Shown here: positions 42,571 to 51,772 of the stretch, one piece after another
How the letters are laid out: every line of letters begins with the position of its first letter
Position numbering within the stretch: position 1 is the stretch's first letter
DNA from: an uncultured Bacteroidales bacterium
Lineage (GTDB): Bacteria > Bacteroidota > Bacteroidia > Bacteroidales > P3
Assembly: GCA_944321735.1 (NCBI GenBank)
Contig: CALUMK010000016.1
Location: 1-54,947 of the forward strand
Direction: 5' to 3'
DNA: 54,947 nucleotides
Translations under genes and position numbers: made by a program
The notes under the pieces: generated by a model
Seen by the model: the letters and a program-made list of their open reading frames with translations, nothing else
Told to the model about the DNA's origin: nothing
The model's database searches: none

Positions 42571-45500
42571 ATGAGCAAGAATATATTCATCAAACGACCT
42601 GTCCTGGCTATCTGCATCTCGGTCGCGATTGTCTTCCTCGGCATTTTGGCCTTGAAAGGTCTGGCTATCGAGAAATACCCCGACATCGCGCCGCCCACCG
42701 TGCACGTATCGGCCTCGTACATGGGAGCCAGTGCCGAAACGGTGCAGAAAGCCGTCCTGGTTCCCTTGGAAGAAGCCATCAACGGCGTGGAGAACATGAC
42801 CTATATGGAATCGACCGCTTCCTCCGGTTCGGCCAGCATCAGCATTTACTTTACCCAAGGCACCGACCCGGATCAAGCCGCCGTGAACGTCCAGAACCGG
42901 GTTTCCCGCGCCCAGAGCCAGCTGCCGAGCGAAGTGACCCAGGTGGGCATCACCGTCAATAAACGCCAGCCCAGCACTTTGGCCATCATCGGAGTCTATA
43001 GTCCGGACGATTCCTTCGACGAGACCTTCATCACCAACTACATCAATATCAACATCGCGCCCCAGATCCAACGTATTCAAGGCGTGGGAGATGTGCGCTG
43101 CATGGGTGCCACCTACGCGATGCGGATCTGGCTCGACCCGGAAAGCATGGCCCAATACGGCCTGGTACCCTCCGATATCGCCCAAATCATGGACGAACAG
43201 AACATCGAAGCCTCGATGGGTTCGTTCGGCGAAAACTCCGAAAACGTGTTCAACTACACGATAAAGTACCGAGGCCGCTACGAAACGCCCGAAGAATTCG
43301 GCAATATGGTTGTCCGCGCCAATGAAGACGGGGAAGTGCTGCGGCTCAAGGATATAGCCCGGATCGAATTGGGCAACCAGAGTTACGAATACGAAGGAGG
43401 ATTGAGCGGGCATCCCGGCGTGACGATGATGATCAACCAGACCGCCGGATCGAACGCCACCGAAATCAACAACCAAATCGAAGCCTTGCTCAAAGACCTA
43501 TCCAAAAACTTCCCGCCGGGACTGGACTACCTCTACCTGCAAAATACCAACGACTTCCTCTTCGCCTCCATCCACGAAGTCATCAAGACCTTGATCGAAG
43601 CCATCATCCTTGTCGTCTTAGTGGTATTCTTTTTCCTGCAAGACTACAAGCTGACCCTGATTCCAACCCTCTCGCTTTTGGTATCCCTGATCGGGGCTTT
43701 CGCGGCGGTCTATCTGTTCGGATTCAGCCTCAACCTATTGACCTTGTTCGCTTTGATTCTGGTCATCGGGACGGTGGTGGACGATGCCATCGTGGTGGTC
43801 GAAGCCGTCCAGGCCAAGATGGACGAGGGCGAACGGAACTCGGTCAAAGCCACCGAATCGGCCATGCACGATGTGACAGCGGCCGTGGTAACCGCCACCA
43901 TCGTGTTCATGGCGGTGTTCATCCCGGTTTCCTTCATGGGCGGCACCAGCGGCATCTTCTACCAGCAATTCGGCTTGACGATGGCCGCCGCGGTAGGTAT
44001 CTCGGCTATCAACGCCTTGACCCTCAGCCCGGCCCTGAGCGCCCTGTTGCTGCAAAAACGCCACAAACGCCAGAAGTTCACCGTCTGGGTCAGGAAGGTC
44101 TATGAAATTTCCTATTCAGCCCTGCTCAACAAATACACTTCCGGCCTCCGATTCCTGCTCAAACGCAAATGGATTGCTGCCGCCAGCTTGGTTGTGGCCA
44201 TGGCCGGACTGGTCTATCTGCTGGGCGACACCAAGAAAGGGCTTATCCCCGACGAAGACACGGGTTCTCTGTTCGTTTCCATCAATACCTCCCCGGGCAG
44301 CACGACCCAGTTCACCTCAAGCATCGTGGACAAAATTGAAGACATTGTAAAGACCTACCCGGAAATCAAAGCCTATTCCCGCGTGGTCGGCTTCAGCATG
44401 GCAGGCGGTGCCGGCGGTTCTTCGGGCATGCTTATCCTCCAGCTGAACGACTGGAGCGAACGCAAAGGCAAAGAACACAGCGCCAATGCGGTCATGGCTC
44501 GTCTCAACCGCGATGCCAAGGCCGTGACCGATGCCGAAGTCTTTGTGATGGCGCCCAGCATGATTCCCGGCTACGGGACAGGGAATGCCGTGGAATTCTA
44601 CCTGCAAGACCGCAAAGGCGGGGATATCCATGATTTCTTCAATATCTACCAGAATTTCCTGGCCGAACTGAACAAACGTCCCGAAGTGATGGCGGCTTTC
44701 AGTTCGTTCAAAGTGGATTACGTGCAATATATCGTGGATGTGGATGCCGCCAAATGCAAGCGGGCCGGGGTCTCCCCCTCGGACGTGCTGAACGTGATTT
44801 CAGGCTATTACGGCGGGATTTACGCTTCCAATATCATCCGTTTCTCCAAAGTATACCGGGTCATCATCCAGTCCGAACCCGAATACCGCCTGGATCAAAG
44901 CTCGCTCGACAACATCTACTTCCGCAACGGGGACGAGATGGCGGCCGTAAGCCAGTTTGTCACGATAAAGAAGACCTCCGGCCCGGAAAGCCTGAGCCGC
45001 TTTAATTTGTTCAACAGTATCTCCGCCCATGCCACGATTGCTTCTGGATACAGTTCCGGGGATGTCATCAACGCCATCGGGGAAGTGGCCGAACAGACCC
45101 TGCCCGAAGGCTACGGCTACGATTTCGGAGGCTCTTCCCGTGAACAAAGCCGAACCGACAACACGGCCTTCATCTTGATTGTCAGCACTATTTTGGTATA
45201 TCTGCTGCTATGCTCGCTTTACGAAAGCTTCTTTGTGCCTCTGGCCGTAATCTGCTCCATTCCTTTCGGTATCTTCGGATGCTTCTTGGCGGCCAAAATC
45301 TTCAATGTGGAAAACAACATCTACTTGCAGACCGGTATGATCATGATTATCGGGCTTTTGGCCAAGACCGCGATTCTGATTACCCAGTACGCCAGCGAAG
45401 CCCGGCGTTCGGGCATGAGCATCAAGGAAGCCGCCTTCCATGCCGCCAGGGTGCGTCTGCGGCCTATCCTGATGACGGTGCTGACCCTGATTTTCGGGAT

Positions 45501-45702
45501 GCTTCCCCTGCTTTACTCCACCGGTGCCGGGGCCAATGGAAACCGCACCTTGGGCGCCGGGGTCGTGGGCGGGATGACCATCGGGACCATCGCCCTCCTG
45601 TTCGTGGTTCCGCTGTTCTTCATGATATTCCAGAAACTGCAAGAAAAATACGGTTTGATCTTAGGCCGTGGAAAGGAGGTTGAGGATGCAGACGCGCAAT
45701 AA
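42571..45702 (+). CDS. RND multidrug efflux pump (AcrB/HAE1 family)
   Basis: 1043 residues. TM1 starts FIKRPVLAICISVAIVFLGI; the porter domains show EKYPDIAPPTVHVSASYMGA and QNRVSRAQSQLP. The proton-relay TM4 holds the two Asp in VIGTVVDDAIVVVEA, TM10-12 has the family's repeat half with GLLAKTAILI and the final GGMTIGTIALLFVVPLFF. Length is normal for HAE1 pumps. It exports hydrophobic drugs, bile salts or dyes by proton exchange. The downstream channel gene starts inside its last 17 bases. Confidence 0.96.
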   Translation: MSKNIFIKRPVLAICISVAIVFLGILALKGLAIEKYPDIAPPTVHVSASYMGASAETVQKAVLVPLEEAINGVENMTYMESTASSGSASISIYFTQGTDPDQAAVNVQNRVSRAQSQLPSEVTQVGITVNKRQPSTLAIIGVYSPDDSFDETFITNYININIAPQIQRIQGVGDVRCMGATYAMRIWLDPESMAQYGLVPSDIAQIMDEQNIEASMGSFGENSENVFNYTIKYRGRYETPEEFGNMVVRANEDGEVLRLKDIARIELGNQSYEYEGGLSGHPGVTMMINQTAGSNATEINNQIEALLKDLSKNFPPGLDYLYLQNTNDFLFASIHEVIKTLIEAIILVVLVVFFFLQDYKLTLIPTLSLLVSLIGAFAAVYLFGFSLNLLTLFALILVIGTVVDDAIVVVEAVQAKMDEGERNSVKATESAMHDVTAAVVTATIVFMAVFIPVSFMGGTSGIFYQQFGLTMAAAVGISAINALTLSPALSALLLQKRHKRQKFTVWVRKVYEISYSALLNKYTSGLRFLLKRKWIAAASLVVAMAGLVYLLGDTKKGLIPDEDTGSLFVSINTSPGSTTQFTSSIVDKIEDIVKTYPEIKAYSRVVGFSMAGGAGGSSGMLILQLNDWSERKGKEHSANAVMARLNRDAKAVTDAEVFVMAPSMIPGYGTGNAVEFYLQDRKGGDIHDFFNIYQNFLAELNKRPEVMAAFSSFKVDYVQYIVDVDAAKCKRAGVSPSDVLNVISGYYGGIYASNIIRFSKVYRVIIQSEPEYRLDQSSLDNIYFRNGDEMAAVSQFVTIKKTSGPESLSRFNLFNSISAHATIASGYSSGDVINAIGEVAEQTLPEGYGYDFGGSSREQSRTDNTAFILIVSTILVYLLLCSLYESFFVPLAVICSIPFGIFGCFLAAKIFNVENNIYLQTGMIMIIGLLAKTAILITQYASEARRSGMSIKEAAFHAARVRLRPILMTVLTLIFGMLPLLYSTGAGANGNRTLGAGVVGGMTIGTIALLFVVPLFFMIFQKLQEKYGLILGRGKEVEDADAQ

Positions 45703-47254
45703 ACCGACAGCCGGAAACACTATGCAAAACACCAAAACCATAAAAAAGACGTCAACGCCCGCTCCGGCCAAGACCGGGCGCGGCTTGGCAGCTGTCCGGA
45801 AATCCGCCGGACTGTGCCTCTGCCTGGCTACTGTCCTGAGCTTCAGCAGCTGTGGCATCTACGGCAAATTCAAAGGAGCGAGCTACCAAGGCTCGGAGCA
45901 AGTCTTCGGCCCGCTGCAAGCCGCGCCCGACTCCGTAGCCGAATGGAAAGACCGGCGCATGGGGAACCAATGGGACAGCCTTCCCGCCTATACCCGGATT
46001 TCGCAAGGAGACAGCCTCAATCTGGGACAATGCGACTGGCGGAGTTTCTTCACCGACCCCTATTTGACCGCTTTGATTGACACGTCCCTGAAAAACAATG
46101 CCGATATGCAGACCGCCCTGCTCAATGTGCAGGAAGCCCAAGCCTCGCTCAAAGCCTCCAAATTAGCTTTCCTGCCCTCGTTCAACATCTCGCCCGGCGG
46201 AGGCATCAGCGGCACGACAGACCAAGCCGGCAGCTGGAGCTACCAGCTTCCCGTCAACGCCTCCTGGGAAATAGACCTGTTCGGCAACCTGCTCAACAGC
46301 AAGCGTTCCCGCCAAGCAGCCTTGCTACAGACCCAAGCCTACGCCCAAGCCGTCCGTTCCCAGCTTATCGCCACCGTGGCCGCCACCTATTACGCCTTGC
46401 TAGCCTTGGACGAACAGTCCCGGATTTATGCCGAGACCGAAGCCAGCTGGCGGCAAAACGTAAGCGTGACAAGTCATTTGGTAGAGGGTGGCAAGGCCAA
46501 TTCGGCATCGCTCTCCCAGACCCAGGCCAATTACTACAATGTGCTGAACCAGCTCATCGACATCCGCCAGCAAGTGATGCAGACCGAGAATTCCTTATGC
46601 AGCCTTCTCGGAATCCCGCCTCAGGAAATAAGCAGAGGACGCATGGACGACTGGCAAAGCCCGACCGACATCCAAGTGGGCATTCCCCTGCTTGTCTTGC
46701 GCCAACGGCCCGATGTGAACCAAGCCGAACAAGCCCTGGCCCAAGCCTTCTACAATACCCAGCAGGCTCGTTCCGAGTTCTTCCCCTCCATCACCATTAC
46801 CGGGACATTCGACTTCGGCGAAATGCTTTACAATGCCTTGGGATCGCTCTTCCAGCCCATTTTCCAAAGCGGGGCCTTGAAGGCCAACCTGGACATTGCC
46901 AAAGCCCAAGAGAAAGAAGCTGAAATCGGTTTCCGCCAGACCCTGATCGATGCCGGCATCGAAGTGAACGATGCCATCATGGCCGTCAAGAGCGCCCAAG
47001 CCAAGACCGAGAACTACGCCCTGCAAGTCAGCCACTTGCAAGATGCCGTACAAAGCACCCAACTCCTAATGAAACATGGCTCCACCACCTATCTGGAAGT
47101 GCTGACAGCCCAGCAAAGCCTGCTTTCGGCGCAAATCAGCCAAGTAGCCAACCGCCTGACCGAGATATCCAGCTGCATTTCGCTCTACCAGGCCTTGGGC
47201 GGCGGCACATCGACCGATATGCCCCAAAACGCAGACAGCAAGAAACGGAAATGA
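45686..47254 (+). CDS. Outer-membrane efflux channel lipoprotein (OprM/TolC type)
   Basis: 522 residues from the ATG at 45686, overlapping the pump gene by 17 bases. A good Shine-Dalgarno-like GGAGG sits 9 bases before it; a GTG at 45668 and an ATG at 45722 are alternatives. Lipoprotein signal SAGLCLCLATVLSFSSC (unusually far in, after a basic Lys/Thr/Pro-rich lead). Two OEP repeats: DTSLKNNADMQTALLNVQEA ... ASWEIDLFGNLLNSKRSRQA and VLRQRPDVNQAEQALAQAFY ... IEVNDAIMAVKSAQ. It trimerises into the exit duct for the RND pump. Confidence 0.93.
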   Translation: MQTRNKPTAGNTMQNTKTIKKTSTPAPAKTGRGLAAVRKSAGLCLCLATVLSFSSCGIYGKFKGASYQGSEQVFGPLQAAPDSVAEWKDRRMGNQWDSLPAYTRISQGDSLNLGQCDWRSFFTDPYLTALIDTSLKNNADMQTALLNVQEAQASLKASKLAFLPSFNISPGGGISGTTDQAGSWSYQLPVNASWEIDLFGNLLNSKRSRQAALLQTQAYAQAVRSQLIATVAATYYALLALDEQSRIYAETEASWRQNVSVTSHLVEGGKANSASLSQTQANYYNVLNQLIDIRQQVMQTENSLCSLLGIPPQEISRGRMDDWQSPTDIQVGIPLLVLRQRPDVNQAEQALAQAFYNTQQARSEFFPSITITGTFDFGEMLYNALGSLFQPIFQSGALKANLDIAKAQEKEAEIGFRQTLIDAGIEVNDAIMAVKSAQAKTENYALQVSHLQDAVQSTQLLMKHGSTTYLEVLTAQQSLLSAQISQVANRLTEISSCISLYQALGGGTSTDMPQNADSKKRK

Positions 47255-48153
47255 GCAAATTAGAGGATTTCAGCCGCTTGTTTGCAGACAAGCATATCGA
47301 GCAAGGCACCCTTCAGGCCGAAGTCCGGTTCTCGAACTACGCTTGGAACAGCCAAGAAGCGTTCAAACCGGTCTCCGACCTGATGATCGTGTTCATCATC
47401 CTCAAAGGTTCGCTGCAAATCAATATCGACGGCCAAACCCAGACCTGCACGAACAAGACCAACAACTTAATCGACATCAAGCCCTTCAACCGCATCGAAG
47501 CACTGCAAATCGGAAAAGGGATGCATGCTTACGTAATGGCCATCAGCCGGTCTTTCATGGATGCCGCCGCCCATGGCAACCGTCCCGTGCTGCGTGCCAT
47601 GCACCAGTTCTCTTCCAATTTCTATTCCTTGAAGAGAACCGAAATCGACATTCTGCTGACCTACTTCAAACTGATTCAGCAGAACACCCGTAGCGGAGAA
47701 TCCGCCTTGGACAAAATCATCTTCCAGCACACAGTGCTGCTATTCCACGCCAAAGTCATCAAAATGACCGAAGCTTATCTGAAAACCCCCTTGAAGCCCC
47801 AGGAGATTTCGCGTTCCACCCTGCTCTGCAACCGTTTCTTCGCCCTGCTCGAAACCCAGGCGACCAAGGAACACGAAGTAAGTTTCTACGCCCGCAAACT
47901 AAGCATATCCACCCATTACCTGACGCGCATCTGCCAGCGTTACACAGGCAAAAGCGCCAACCAGACCATTGCCGACATGCTGGTCACCAAGGCTTCGGTT
48001 TTCCTGCGCAAACCCGAACTTTCCATCCAGCAGGTAGCCGACCAGCTCGGCTTCAGCGATGCCTCCACTTTCGGCAAATTCTTCCGCCGCCATACCGGCA
48101 AGACGCCTACCGAATACCGGAACGAGAACTCGATTCCCCTCATCATCGAATGA
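47251..48153 (+). CDS. AraC-family regulator at the end of the efflux operon
   Basis: 300 residues. The N-terminal half is a cupin-like sensor (IVFIILKGSLQINIDGQ); the C-terminal 95 residues hold two helix-turn-helix units, with VSFYARKLSISTHYLTRICQ and LSIQQVADQLGFSDASTFGK followed by FFRRHTGKTPTEYR. It overlaps the channel gene by 4 bases (ATGA), so it is made with the pump and probably controls the operon's own promoter. The ligand is unknown. Confidence 0.92.
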   Translation: MSKLEDFSRLFADKHIEQGTLQAEVRFSNYAWNSQEAFKPVSDLMIVFIILKGSLQINIDGQTQTCTNKTNNLIDIKPFNRIEALQIGKGMHAYVMAISRSFMDAAAHGNRPVLRAMHQFSSNFYSLKRTEIDILLTYFKLIQQNTRSGESALDKIIFQHTVLLFHAKVIKMTEAYLKTPLKPQEISRSTLLCNRFFALLETQATKEHEVSFYARKLSISTHYLTRICQRYTGKSANQTIADMLVTKASVFLRKPELSIQQVADQLGFSDASTFGKFFRRHTGKTPTEYRNENSIPLIIE

Positions 48154-48324
48154 CGGAGGACTATGCACTTTTGGAGGCATTCCAGCAAAACCCTGTCAAG
48201 GACCTCAACCGCCCACAAACAAAAAAAAACGCACCGGAACGATGGCCCGGCTCTTGTATCGATCCGCTTTTCCACCTTTCCGATGCGCCTTGATCACGCA
48301 ATCACAAATATCCGGATTCAGAAT

Positions 48325-50340
48325 CTATTCCGCTTTCTTACGGCTTCGACCCGTCTTCGACTCCGAAGCCGCCGAAGTTGTTGATGTCTTGGACACGGAT
48401 TTTTTCACTGTCTTAGCCGATGAAGCCGGTTTGGAATCCGTCTTCGCCGACTTTGGAGAAGCCGGTTTCGAAACCGCAGATATCGGCTTAGCCTCCTCGG
48501 AAGCCGCTTTTTCAGCCGCCTTGCCTCGTGCCGCCCGTTTTTTCGCGGCAGAAGCCGGTACGGAATCCTTGGCCGGATTGTCAAACTCCTGCGAAGCCGC
48601 TTTCACATCCGAGACCGCGACAGCCGCTTTCTTGCGAGTACCAGGCCGCTTGGCCGCCGTCTTCTGGCGAGGCATCTTCTCCTCCGGATCCTCCACGGCT
48701 TTCAACACCGCTTCAGCCCCCTTGCGAACGACCCTCCGCACAGCCTTTTCAGCCGAATCCATCGCATTGGCCGCTTTTTCGGCTATCTTATCCACATCCG
48801 GATCCAAGGCTTTCTGACCCAAATCCTTCACTTTGCGAACCGTTTTCTTGGCAGCCTGCCCAGCCTTTTCCGCTGTTTCCGCCACAAAATCCTTCACCGC
48901 TCCCGCTTTGTCCTGAGCCGCCCCGGCATCACTCTCTTCCACTTTGGCTTTCCGGTTCTTTTTCATCTTGGAAAACATCCCTTTGACCGCCTTGCCCACC
49001 GAATTCATCGCCCCGGCCAAAGCATCGGCCGCCGAATCCACCACGTCCGAAGCCGCATAAGCCGCCGCGTCCACCGCCTTGCGAACCGAATCCGGCACGA
49101 AATCGGACAAAATGTCCTTTTCCACCGGCTTGCCATCCTCATCCACCCAGCCGCCGGTCTTCATCCGCCCTACGAAATCGGACCATACATTCATATAATT
49201 GATATAGGCATCGTAAGGCGAATCATACGGATTCAGGTAACGGATCGAAGGCGTTTCGGTGAAGTACTTGGTTGACATGAAGCCCAGGTTTTCCACCCCA
49301 GTCAGGAAGCGGAAATCCTTCTGCAATTCCGGATCGGAGCAATGCAGCATGGCCGGGCACACCCTGCGCCAATTCTCCATTACATCCTTCTGCAAATCAT
49401 TGGCATAAAAAGCGGTCAAATCCCTTTCCTCATCCACATCCGAAATCGTGAACGGCACATGCAAGGCCGGGTTTTCGCCGGGCAACGCGCACAATTCTTC
49501 CAAATGGGCGAAGCAGAAGCCGCTCCCGTGCAACACCTTGTCCGGCAAAGCTTCGAAAAAGTCAAATATGCCGCTCTCCTTCTCCTGGAACTCGCCCATC
49601 ACCGCGTAGTTGACATACAAAGTCACATGGCTGCCCCCCTGCAAATCCGCCTTGCCGGCCTGCATCCTTTCCACGAAACTATCCGCCGTCACAGGCCATA
49701 CGCCGCTGTCCTTGCGCGAGAAACGCAGACTGATATCCTCGCTGAGCACGCCATCGCGCAGAATCAGCTTCAAGTTTTCCGTAGGATGCTTGTACACCAC
49801 ATGCGGGCTCTTCCAACCCAGAACCGGCTTGGCCCCTTCGGTCAGCATCCCCGTCATACCCATTTCCGCCGCTGCCTTGCCGATACCGTCGTCATACAGC
49901 AGCTGCGTTCCGGCCAGTACCTTTGCCTGACGGCCGAAGACTTCCTGCAATCGCCGGTTATGGCTTTCCACCTGGCGTTTCCAAACCTCCTTGTCCATCA
50001 CCGAACTGGCGCTGACACTGTAATCGGTAGCGACCAGTTCCACATTGGGACAGGCCACCACCCGCTTGAAATCCTCCAAAAGCTCCGGCATATACCACTG
50101 CATCTGGTCAATCGCGTTGCCGCTGAACACGAAAGAGACCTTGAACTTCTCCCCGTATCTTTCGAACAGACGCATCATCAAAGCATTGGCTTGGTAATAA
50201 GACCTCTCCGAAAAACGTTTCAGGATATACTTGTTCCGGTAGTCGTCGTAATAATTATGTCTCTCACCTATATCGAAAAACCGATACGTCCGCAAATAAA
50301 ACGGATGGTGAATCTTGAAAACGAGGCTTAAACTGTCCAT
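48325..50340 (-). CDS. GH57 alpha-amylase-like protein with a long Lys/Ala-rich tail
   Basis: 671 residues from the ATG at 50340. Residues about 1-400 follow the Bacteroidota GH57 family: MDSLSLVFKIHHPFYLRTYR, FDIGERHNYYDDYRNK, then GMTGMLTEGAKPVLGWKSPH. Two stretches differ from what I remember of active relatives: VELVATDYSVSAS where VEFLAEPYSHGLA is usual, and LAGTQLLYDDGIG where an RNSSLIYSDEIG-like stretch is usual. Loss of hydrolase activity is therefore possible. Residues about 402-671 are not part of GH57: they are rich in Lys, Ala, Ser and Val with amphipathic heptad-like stretches (SADALAGAMNSVGKAVKGMF, AEKAANAMDSAEKAVRRVV) and a histone-H1-like end. The start is 11 bases past the GT4 stop, third gene of the glycogen operon. 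Confidence 0.85.
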   Translation of the reverse strand: MDSLSLVFKIHHPFYLRTYRFFDIGERHNYYDDYRNKYILKRFSERSYYQANALMMRLFERYGEKFKVSFVFSGNAIDQMQWYMPELLEDFKRVVACPNVELVATDYSVSASSVMDKEVWKRQVESHNRRLQEVFGRQAKVLAGTQLLYDDGIGKAAAEMGMTGMLTEGAKPVLGWKSPHVVYKHPTENLKLILRDGVLSEDISLRFSRKDSGVWPVTADSFVERMQAGKADLQGGSHVTLYVNYAVMGEFQEKESGIFDFFEALPDKVLHGSGFCFAHLEELCALPGENPALHVPFTISDVDEERDLTAFYANDLQKDVMENWRRVCPAMLHCSDPELQKDFRFLTGVENLGFMSTKYFTETPSIRYLNPYDSPYDAYINYMNVWSDFVGRMKTGGWVDEDGKPVEKDILSDFVPDSVRKAVDAAAYAASDVVDSAADALAGAMNSVGKAVKGMFSKMKKNRKAKVEESDAGAAQDKAGAVKDFVAETAEKAGQAAKKTVRKVKDLGQKALDPDVDKIAEKAANAMDSAEKAVRRVVRKGAEAVLKAVEDPEEKMPRQKTAAKRPGTRKKAAVAVSDVKAASQEFDNPAKDSVPASAAKKRAARGKAAEKAASEEAKPISAVSKPASPKSAKTDSKPASSAKTVKKSVSKTSTTSAASESKTGRSRKKAE

Positions 50341-50351
50341 AACAATCCCTC

Positions 50352-51638
50352 CTATTTCACTACAGAAAGATATACTTGTTTTATTTTCTCCGCGGCCGAA
50401 CTCCATTTGAGCGAATTGGCATCGGCCGAACCCATCCGGGCAAAGGTTTCCGAAAGCGCCGGATAATGCAGCAGCCCGTAAATGGCATCGGCCATCGCAT
50501 CCACATCCCAGAAATCCACCTTGAGCGCATGGTTCAGAATCTCGGCCACGCCTGACTGCTTGGAAATGACCACCGGGACTCCGGACCGCATGGCCTCCAG
50601 CGGCGAAATCCCGAAAGGCTCCGAAACCGAAGGCATCACATACACATTGCTCATCGCGTACATCCGGTCCACATCCATGCCTTTGAGGAAACCAGTGAAA
50701 TGGAAACGGCTGCCCAAGCCTAAGGATGCCACCTGGCGCACAATCTTATGCAGCATATCGCCCGAGCCGGCCATCACGAACTCCACGTTCTTGTCCTTTT
50801 CCATCACTAAACGAGCCGCTTCCACAAAGTATTCCGGCCCTTTCTGGTAGGTGACACGTCCCAAGAAGGTCACAATTTTGCGTTTGGAATCCATCTTCGG
50901 CTTCTGCACCGTCTTGGCCGAAGAACCCGGTTCCACCGCATTATAGACGGTAAACACCTTGGAAGCGTCTATTCCATAACGTTTTATGACAATATCCCGC
51001 GTATAGTTGCTCACCGTGATAATCCGGTCGGCAGCCAGCATCCCTTCCCGTTCGATTCCATAGACCACTGTGTTCACATTCTCTCCCGAACGATCGAATT
51101 CCGTGGCATGGACATGAATCACCAAGGGCTTGCCGCTGGCTTTCTTGGCCGCGATGCCCGCCCGGTAGGTCAGCCAGTCATGGGCATGAATCACATCGAA
51201 CTGGTTGCGCATGGCAATTTCCACCGCCACCATCGCGTAATGCTCCACTTCCTCCATCAGATTGGCCCGGTAAGCCCCGGAGAACTCATACTTGCGCCGA
51301 CTGTATGCCGCCACATCGAACACGGTACGGGACTGCTTCAGCTTCTCTATCTCGAAATACTGCCCCAAACCCATATAGGGAATCAAGCCCGATTCCACTT
51401 GGATATAGGTCAGGTTCTTGAAAAGTTCCTTATATACCGTGTTGCGCAAATCAATCTCCACATCCGAGGCATTGACCATCGTAGCCACCGAGGCATCCTC
51501 GTCCCCATGCAGTTTCGGTGCCACGAAAATCACCTCGACCCCTTGAGCCAGCAATCCCTTGCACATCCCGTAACAGGCAGTTCCCAGACCTCCTGTGATA
51601 TGCGGAGGGAATTCCCAGCCGAACATTAATACTCGCAT
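50352..51638 (-). CDS. GT4 glycosyltransferase of the glycogen cluster (GlgA-like)
   Basis: 428 residues, GT-B fold. N-terminal VLMFGWEFPPHITGGLGTAC carries the Gly-rich acceptor/donor loop of starch/glycogen synthases, then IHAHDWLTY, IHVHATEFDR, and in the C-terminal half FLGRVTYQKGPEYFVEAARL, GFLKGMDVDRMY and the donor-binding E-x7-E in EPFGISPLEAMRSGVPVV. It should elongate alpha-1,4-glucan or make a related oligosaccharide. It lies between the debranching enzyme gene and the GH57-like gene, the conserved Bacteroidota order. The usual acceptor in vivo is unknown. Confidence 0.9.
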   Translation of the reverse strand: MRVLMFGWEFPPHITGGLGTACYGMCKGLLAQGVEVIFVAPKLHGDEDASVATMVNASDVEIDLRNTVYKELFKNLTYIQVESGLIPYMGLGQYFEIEKLKQSRTVFDVAAYSRRKYEFSGAYRANLMEEVEHYAMVAVEIAMRNQFDVIHAHDWLTYRAGIAAKKASGKPLVIHVHATEFDRSGENVNTVVYGIEREGMLAADRIITVSNYTRDIVIKRYGIDASKVFTVYNAVEPGSSAKTVQKPKMDSKRKIVTFLGRVTYQKGPEYFVEAARLVMEKDKNVEFVMAGSGDMLHKIVRQVASLGLGSRFHFTGFLKGMDVDRMYAMSNVYVMPSVSEPFGISPLEAMRSGVPVVISKQSGVAEILNHALKVDFWDVDAMADAIYGLLHYPALSETFARMGSADANSLKWSSAAEKIKQVYLSVVK

Positions 51639-51772
51639 CTGTATCTGTTTTTTCTTATTTCTTCCATCCTTCCGGCCTCTGCCCGCCGGACAACCGATTT
51701 CTTGCCGCAGCCTCGCGCAAGATTCCCCTTGCCCCGATGCGGATCGCTTCCCGGTCGCTCGGCCCGCCGCCG

